From Silene noctiflora (Eukaryota > Streptophyta > Magnoliopsida > Caryophyllales > Caryophyllaceae), in NCBI GenBank assembly GCA_009801015.1, contig VHZZ01013776.1, positions 19,862-44,202 on the forward strand: a DNA stretch of 24,341 nucleotides, in the 5' to 3' direction. Below the pieces are notes generated by a model. That model ran no database searches. It saw only the letters and a list, made by a program, of their open reading frames with translations, and was not told the origin of the DNA. Within the stretch, counting starts at the first letter, position 1. Each line of letters starts with the position of its first letter. The position numbers and the translations under genes were made by a program. Shown here piece by piece: positions 20,148-24,341 of this stretch.

Positions 20148-20999
20148 TTAGTATGCGAGGGACTTACATGCCTTGGAAGGCTTGAGGGCCTCAGTGTAGC
20201 ACTCCTGGGCTGCCTTTTGCTCACCTTTGATAGTTGCTATCCCCCAGCCTATCGGTATCTTGATGCATTGATGATAAGTTGAAGGTACAAATTTGACGTT
20301 TTGGATCCATGGTTTGCCTAGGATTACGTTGTAAGATGACAGACAATCTAGGATTCCGAATTTTTCATAGGAAGCAACACCCTCAGCATACGTGGGAAGT
20401 TGGATTTCTCCTAGTGTGCTCCTTGTTTCTCCGCCGAATCCTACCAAGACACTGGATTTCTTAATGATTTGATCTTCATTGATTTTCATGGCTTTGAGAA
20501 CGTCTAGCATTATCAGGTTCACTGAGCTGCCTCCATCTACCAGGATCCTTCTTACAGTGGCTGTTCCAATTTGCATGGAAATTACCAGGTTGTCGTGACG
20601 GATGTCAGGGATTCTTACCAGGTCACAATCACTGAAGGTGATAGGTGGTATGCTCCCTGGCTTGCAAGATGACTTCATTGGAGGCATCCTGGCTATTTTC
20701 TTTGCCGCTGAACTGGTCAGGCCGCAAATCTCCGATTTGCCATTTATGAATTTTACCTCATAAAGTGGCGGTGGTGGAGGGATATTGCGTTCTTGTACTT
20801 GTTCCTGGATTTCTTTATTTTGATTTTCGTTTCGACCCCTGGTCTTGATAAGGTCTATCAGGTATCCAGCCTTCAATAGGCAGGCTACTTCTTTTCTGAG
20901 GGTAAAATAGACCTCCGTTGTGTGCCCTATATCCATGTGAAACTCATACTATTTGGTATAGTCCTTCCTTGGATTAGGATTTTCCGACTTTCTGGGCTA
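20148..20999 (-). pseudogene. pol: Gag C-terminus and aspartic protease region, broken
   Basis: The protease cleaves the polyprotein. 'ILVDGGSSVN' with the catalytic aspartate (about 20537) and a later 'YNVILGKPWI' hydrophobic strand are typical of plant Ty3/gypsy proteases. Just upstream, 'EFHMDIGHTTE' is the knuckle-like end of Gag, but the cysteines usual around it read as Tyr here. TAG at 20997-20999 and 20949-20951 fall where Trp is usual. The frame closes with TAA at 20148, while the same frame reopens into RT 14 codons later. Confidence 0.8.
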
Positions 21000-22211
21000 T
21001 CTGAATGTTGATCCCATGTTGTCAATTCGCTGGATCAAGCCTGCAATATCAACACTGAAGTTATGTTCAGAAATTGGTGGGTGAACTTTAGCCTTACCTT
21101 GTTGTTCGTATGTGAGATTGACTTCTAAACGGTCATGTATGGAATATGGGGTTGGTCTGTAGTTGGTTCCCCCATTACTGCTCTTCTTGTTTGACTTCTC
21201 GTATTCTTTGGAACTACTGGACGCTCCTACTTTGTAGCTTTTGTCTTCTTCTAGCCTGATGTAGGCAAGGGTCTTGGCCTGAACATCTTCGAAGGTATGA
21301 CAGGGATACTTAATGAGTTCGATATAGAGATCACTATTTGGTAGTAGTCCCTGCCTGAATGCCTCCACTGTCATTCTAACGTCACACCTGGGAATGGACA
21401 CCTTCTCTTTGTTGAATCTGGCAAGGAATACCCTGAGGGTCTCGCCTGACTTCTGGGTAATCCTGTAGAGATCACTGGACCGTTTTTCCAGTTCCCTGCT
21501 ACTTGCAAATTGTTGATTTAAATTGTTAATCAGGTCAGCGAAGGACTTCACGCTCCCGACTGGTAGATTGATATACCATTGCAGCGCTGGTCCGGTCAGG
21601 GTTGTTTCGAATCCCTTACATATGCAGACCTGCCTATACTCACTAGGAATAGATGCAGCCAACATTTTTTTCTTGTAGAGAGCCACGTGATTTTGAGGAT
21701 TCGAGGTTCCATCGTATATCTTCATGGATGGAATTACAAATTTCTTTGGGAGATCCACCCTGCTATTTCATCTACGAAGGGTGAATCAGCGTAACTGTCC
21801 GGGGTGGCTCCTTCCAGGATAGCAGGCACTCCAGGTATCTTCTCGAATTTTCAGTAGGTTTTTTGATTTCTTGGACTACTGCCATCATGAGGGCTGCTGC
21901 TGATTCATCAGATTTAGTCTCTTTGCCTGATTTAGGGACATTATCATCTTCAATTTGGATAACATTTTTCGTGCCACTTCGACTTCCAAAATTTGAGAAG
22001 TCGAAATGCTTGATAATTGAGGAAAATGGGGTTCCTGGTTGGATCCTGGAATTTCCCTGAGCTTTTCTAGTTTTTGTTTTAGAGCTGATTCAGATTCTTT
22101 CAGCTGTTGGATTTCTGCTTCAGTTTGAGCCATCTTATCTTTCAAGCTTTCCAACTCTGCGACTTGTTGCAAGGCAGCGTTCAATTTCTCTTCAATGGTG
22201 GGTTGTGCCAT
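20997..22211 (-). pseudogene. gag: Gag, broken
   Basis: Gag forms the particle that packages element RNA. The ATG at 22211-22209 follows a 78-base leader from the LTR. Residues 1-55 are a Gln/Glu/Lys-rich coiled coil. The main capsid block (21758-20997) has the retrotransposon gag pattern: 'FVIPSMKIYDGTSNPQNH', 'ALQWYINLP', 'FNKEKVSI' and 'VEAFRQGLLP'. The N-terminal open part ends at 21885, and matching peptide continues in other frames, so there are frameshifts near 22005, 21850 and 21770. Confidence 0.85.
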
Positions 22212-22269
22212 TTTTGTTGGTTTTAGATAATTTTTGTAGACGGGGGAAAAAGATTTTAATGATCTAGTT

Positions 22270-22287
22270 GCCCCACGGTGGGTGCCA
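22270..22287 (-). promoter_or_regulatory. Primer binding site (PBS)
   Basis: The minus strand reads TGGCACCCACCGTGGGGC two bases after the LTR end. TGG pairs with the universal CCA end of a tRNA, so this is the minus-strand DNA priming site. I did not identify the tRNA with certainty. Confidence 0.85.
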
Positions 22288-22289
22288 AT

Positions 22290-22959
22290 TGTTTTGGGTG
22301 GATTTCGCAGGGTGCTAAATCAGGTCAGGGTTGAGAGCCTTGAGACTGACAGGGTCATTTAGCTCGGATAATCTGTTTTATATGTAGGGAAGGTAAGTAA
22401 ACGTAAGGTATTGAATAGAATAAACAATAATAAGACAAAAAAGTTTCTACGTGGAAAACCCTTAAATGGGAAAAAACCACGGGCACCAAGTCAGAAGAGG
22501 ATTTTACTATTCTTTTATGTAATCAGCATAAATGATATATGATCGCCTTAGTATACTGTAAAATGTAATAATATGTGGTTGATCTCCCCCTTCAAATGGT
22601 TTGCTGCTGCTCTTATACACCTAGGCTGAACGGCTAGATGATATTCACCATTAATGCGTAATATTCCTCCTTAATGACGCCATTTAATTACTCCATTATT
22701 GTGCTTAATTACCCGTATAAATGCTTTATCTTTATTGTTGAATCTTTTCCATAAATGTTGTTGTTAAGGTTTGAATATGTGTAATATGTGATCAGATATT
22801 ATCGTTTCTTATTAAATCAAATATTGTCCTTATATTTGATCAACGTCCTCTCCTTGCCTGGTGCCATTCTTGCTCTACCCTGACGCTTTTCGTACCCTCA
22901 AAAAGTCAGGCCAGGGTAGAAGTTACCTTGAAACGTTAGTGGAAAATCCAGGCCTAACA
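22290..22959 (-). repeat. 5' LTR (right), 670 bp
   Basis: It has the same TG...CA ends as the left LTR. It keeps a 9-bp segment between TTGAG direct repeats (22331-22344) and a 34-bp segment (22601-22634), both absent from the left copy. Post-insertion deletion in the left LTR is the simplest reading of the first. Confidence 0.93.
22376..22384 (-). promoter_or_regulatory. TATA box of the 5' LTR
   Basis: The minus strand reads CATATAAAA about 90 bases before the LTR's inner end, the expected place for the element promoter. It implies a short R-U5. The left LTR keeps the same string. Confidence 0.45.
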
Positions 22960-22964
22960 CTTTT
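22960..22964. repeat. Target site duplication CTTTT, right copy
   Basis: It matches 13020-13024 exactly and directly follows the CA end of the right LTR. Confidence 0.93.
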
Positions 22965-23497
22965 ATTATGAAAAACCCTTTCTACTCATAATAATCACTA
23001 ATTAATAAAATCAATAAAACCCCCTAAAAGTTAGGTTAAACATAAGAAAGAGAAAAGGTAGATCTTACTCACAAGGTAAAAGGAAGAAGGGGAGGGGTAT
23101 GTAATCTTCTAATCCAAGCTTAGCATCCATGGAAAAGGTTTTGGGATAGTTTTAGAGAGAAGGGATAAGATTTGGAGGCGTAGAGAGAGGAAATGAAATG
23201 ATTTAAGGTTAAGTAGTGGAAAGAATCCCGTCATAGGTTCTATCGCCTACTGACATAGTGCACTCGGTCGAGTGCCGAGTCCACTCGACCAAGTGCTATT
23301 CACTCGGTCGAGTAATACCTATACTCGGTCCACTACACCTCCCACTTGGTCCACTGCACACTCACTAGGTCTAGTATAGGTTACACTTGCTCCACTGCTC
23401 AACCATACCTCACTCCCGATTAGCCTCTCATTTAGCCTAAGGTCCTCTCACACATTCCAAGGTTCATCTACCAGTATCCAAATATCCGGGTTTTACA
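22965..23497 (-). mobile_element. 3' LTR of the older element, right part (U3 end)
   Basis: This continues the LTR that starts at 11870 and ends CGGGTTTTACA at 23497. On the minus strand it is the LTR start, TGTAAAACCCG, so this part is U3, where promoters and enhancers lie. It holds a seven-unit degenerate array at 23261-23397. Confidence 0.6.
23261..23397. repeat. Seven-unit dyad-symmetric array, 20-21-bp period
   Basis: Fourteen-base units related to CACTCGGTCGAGTG start at 23261, 23282, 23301, 23322, 23343, 23363 and 23384. The best units are inverted repeats (CACTCG..CGAGTG). The spacers between units are not conserved. Confidence 0.8.
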
Positions 23498-23513
23498 ATC
23501 TTCCCCCCTTAAA
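23498..23513 (-). promoter_or_regulatory. Polypurine tract of the older element
   Basis: The minus strand reads TTTTAAGGGGGGAAGAT directly before the LTR start TGTAAAACCC. This fixes the older element's orientation and shows that 11870-23497 is its 3' LTR, not a solo LTR. Confidence 0.65.
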
Positions 23514-24251
23514 ATGAACTTTGTCCCTGAAGTTCGCCTCAACTCTCTCATTTCACAACCGCTTCCTCAAGTCTCACTTCCGGCTCTTATGCACTCTCTT
23601 ATTATCTCCGTCATCCTCTACTCTCTCATAACATTCGTCATGGTTCTTACTGTCCTCATCACTCTTATTATGCCAGCACCGCGTACCTAAGCATATTCTC
23701 ACCATAAACACTCTCGTATCCTCATCACACTCATCCCACGTTCTCCTAATTCTGTACATGTTCTTTCCAAATTGTTACATTCACTCCCCCTAAAAGAGAA
23801 ATTCGTTCCGAAATTCAACGGTCAGCTTTCATGATAACACTCTCATGATCCTCATAAAAATGGTCCAAATTTAATAAATTTCGGGTTTATGAGACTCCCT
23901 TACTAATTATAATTCCCACAATTAAATATTATCTAACCATAATACCGTCTATATAACTTTTATACCACGGGTCTTCCAAAAGTCAACGTATGAGGTCAAA
24001 CTCACGTAACGTTCTAATCTCATAACCAAGTCCCGACTCGCGGCATTACTTTCATATAACCCTCATGACTATACACATATATGTATACGTATATACGTAA
24101 TAAAATCCGTATCATCGTGACACTAATACATGATTTTGTAAAGTGATTACAAAAATTACTAGACATTACTCGTATTATGATTCAATTACTCCCAACATTG
24201 CCACTTCCATACATATCATGTCACGCGTATACCGCGTCAAAACCATCATAC
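23514..24251 (-). mobile_element. Internal 3' non-coding part of the older element
   Basis: No coding domain is recognisable. A second PPT-like string (CTCCCCCTAAAAGAGAAATT at 23786-23805) resembles the one beside the LTR. The rest is AT-rich on both strands. The coding part of the element should lie beyond the window. Confidence 0.45.
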
Positions 24252-24341
24252 TGTTGGAGTAAGTGTCCTCAACAATAGTGCGATCACAACGATGATTTAA
24301 ATATCATTGTTATAATCTCAATATAAGAATACACAAGGGAT
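24252..24341 (+). mobile_element. Possible start of a copia-like LTR (cut by the window end)
   Basis: TGTTGGAGTAAGTGTCCTCA opens like copia-type LTRs of dicots as I remember them. Only 90 bases are available, with no partner LTR or target duplication in view. Confidence 0.3.

Larger units (their letters stand above)
13025..22959 (-). mobile_element. Complete Tat-lineage Ty3/gypsy LTR retrotransposon
   Basis: The element is 9,935 bp with LTRs at 13025-13651 and 22290-22959, a 5-bp target duplication, a PBS beside the right LTR and a PPT beside the left LTR, so its genomic RNA is read on the minus strand. The minus-strand order is gag, protease, RT, RNase H, second RNase H, integrase. That order, the extra RNase H and an antisense extra gene near the 3' LTR are known for the Tat lineage (Retand, Grande and relatives). 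The structure is complete but all frames are broken, so the copy is non-autonomous. It inserted into an older LTR. Confidence 0.93.

Noticed and set aside
13025..22959. An autonomous, currently active element
   Set aside because: Gag, protease, RT, RNase H, integrase and the antisense gene each carry stops or frameshifts, and the RT active site is changed.
23261..23397. A CRISPR array
   Set aside because: The units are 14 bp with about 6-bp spacers and are degenerate, and the sequence is plant nuclear DNA inside an LTR.

Overview
This window is nuclear DNA of a flowering plant, most likely a eudicot. Spliced genes with GT-AG introns, a P-class PPR gene, a plant-type RING-PHD gene and nested LTR retrotransposons all point that way. 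Caryophyllales is my guess from the style of the transposon sequences; I cannot prove it.

Layout. Positions 1-1009 are a patchwork of repeats: a possible Athila-like remnant, an RNase H fragment ending near a poly(A) run, a GC-rich hAT-like end, and a tRNA-derived SINE with its own poly(A) tail. A restorer-of-fertility-like PPR gene lies on the + strand (1378-3479). It has about 13 repeats, but one in-frame stop and no visible ATG, so I call it a pseudogene. A decayed PPR piece follows at 3552-3683, then non-coding DNA with a Stowaway-like MITE. A RING-PHD chromatin-type gene lies on the - strand. Its three main coding exons join in phase (9377-8028, 7764-6816, 6178-5925) to give 850 residues, and an upstream 5' exon near 10.9 kb is likely. 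It is the only intact host gene I see.

From about 11.5 kb to the end the window is nested transposons. A Cassandra-type LTR carrying 5S rRNA-like sequence (about 11495-11819) is followed by the 3' LTR of a minus-strand element (11870-23497). That LTR is split by a complete 9,935-bp Ty3/gypsy element at 13025-22959, flanked by the 5-bp target duplication CTTTT. The inner element has two LTRs (627 and 670 bp, about 5% diverged by hand count), a PBS, a PPT, and decayed minus-strand gag, protease, RT, double RNase H and integrase. The double RNase H places it in the Tat lineage. It also carries an antisense gene with three apparent introns on the + strand (13984-16056). A copia-like LTR may begin at 24252.

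How the parts relate. In the inner element, gag-pol reads leftward from the right-hand LTR and the antisense gene reads rightward from beside the left-hand LTR. They converge on a repeat-bearing spacer (16057-16867). Every reading frame in the element is broken, and the RT active site has lost an aspartate, so this copy cannot move by itself. The most unusual structures are the antisense intron-bearing gene, a perfect hairpin over the PPT, a GTCAGG/CCTGAC hexamer enriched throughout the element, and a seven-unit dyad-symmetric array with a 20-21-bp period in the outer LTR.
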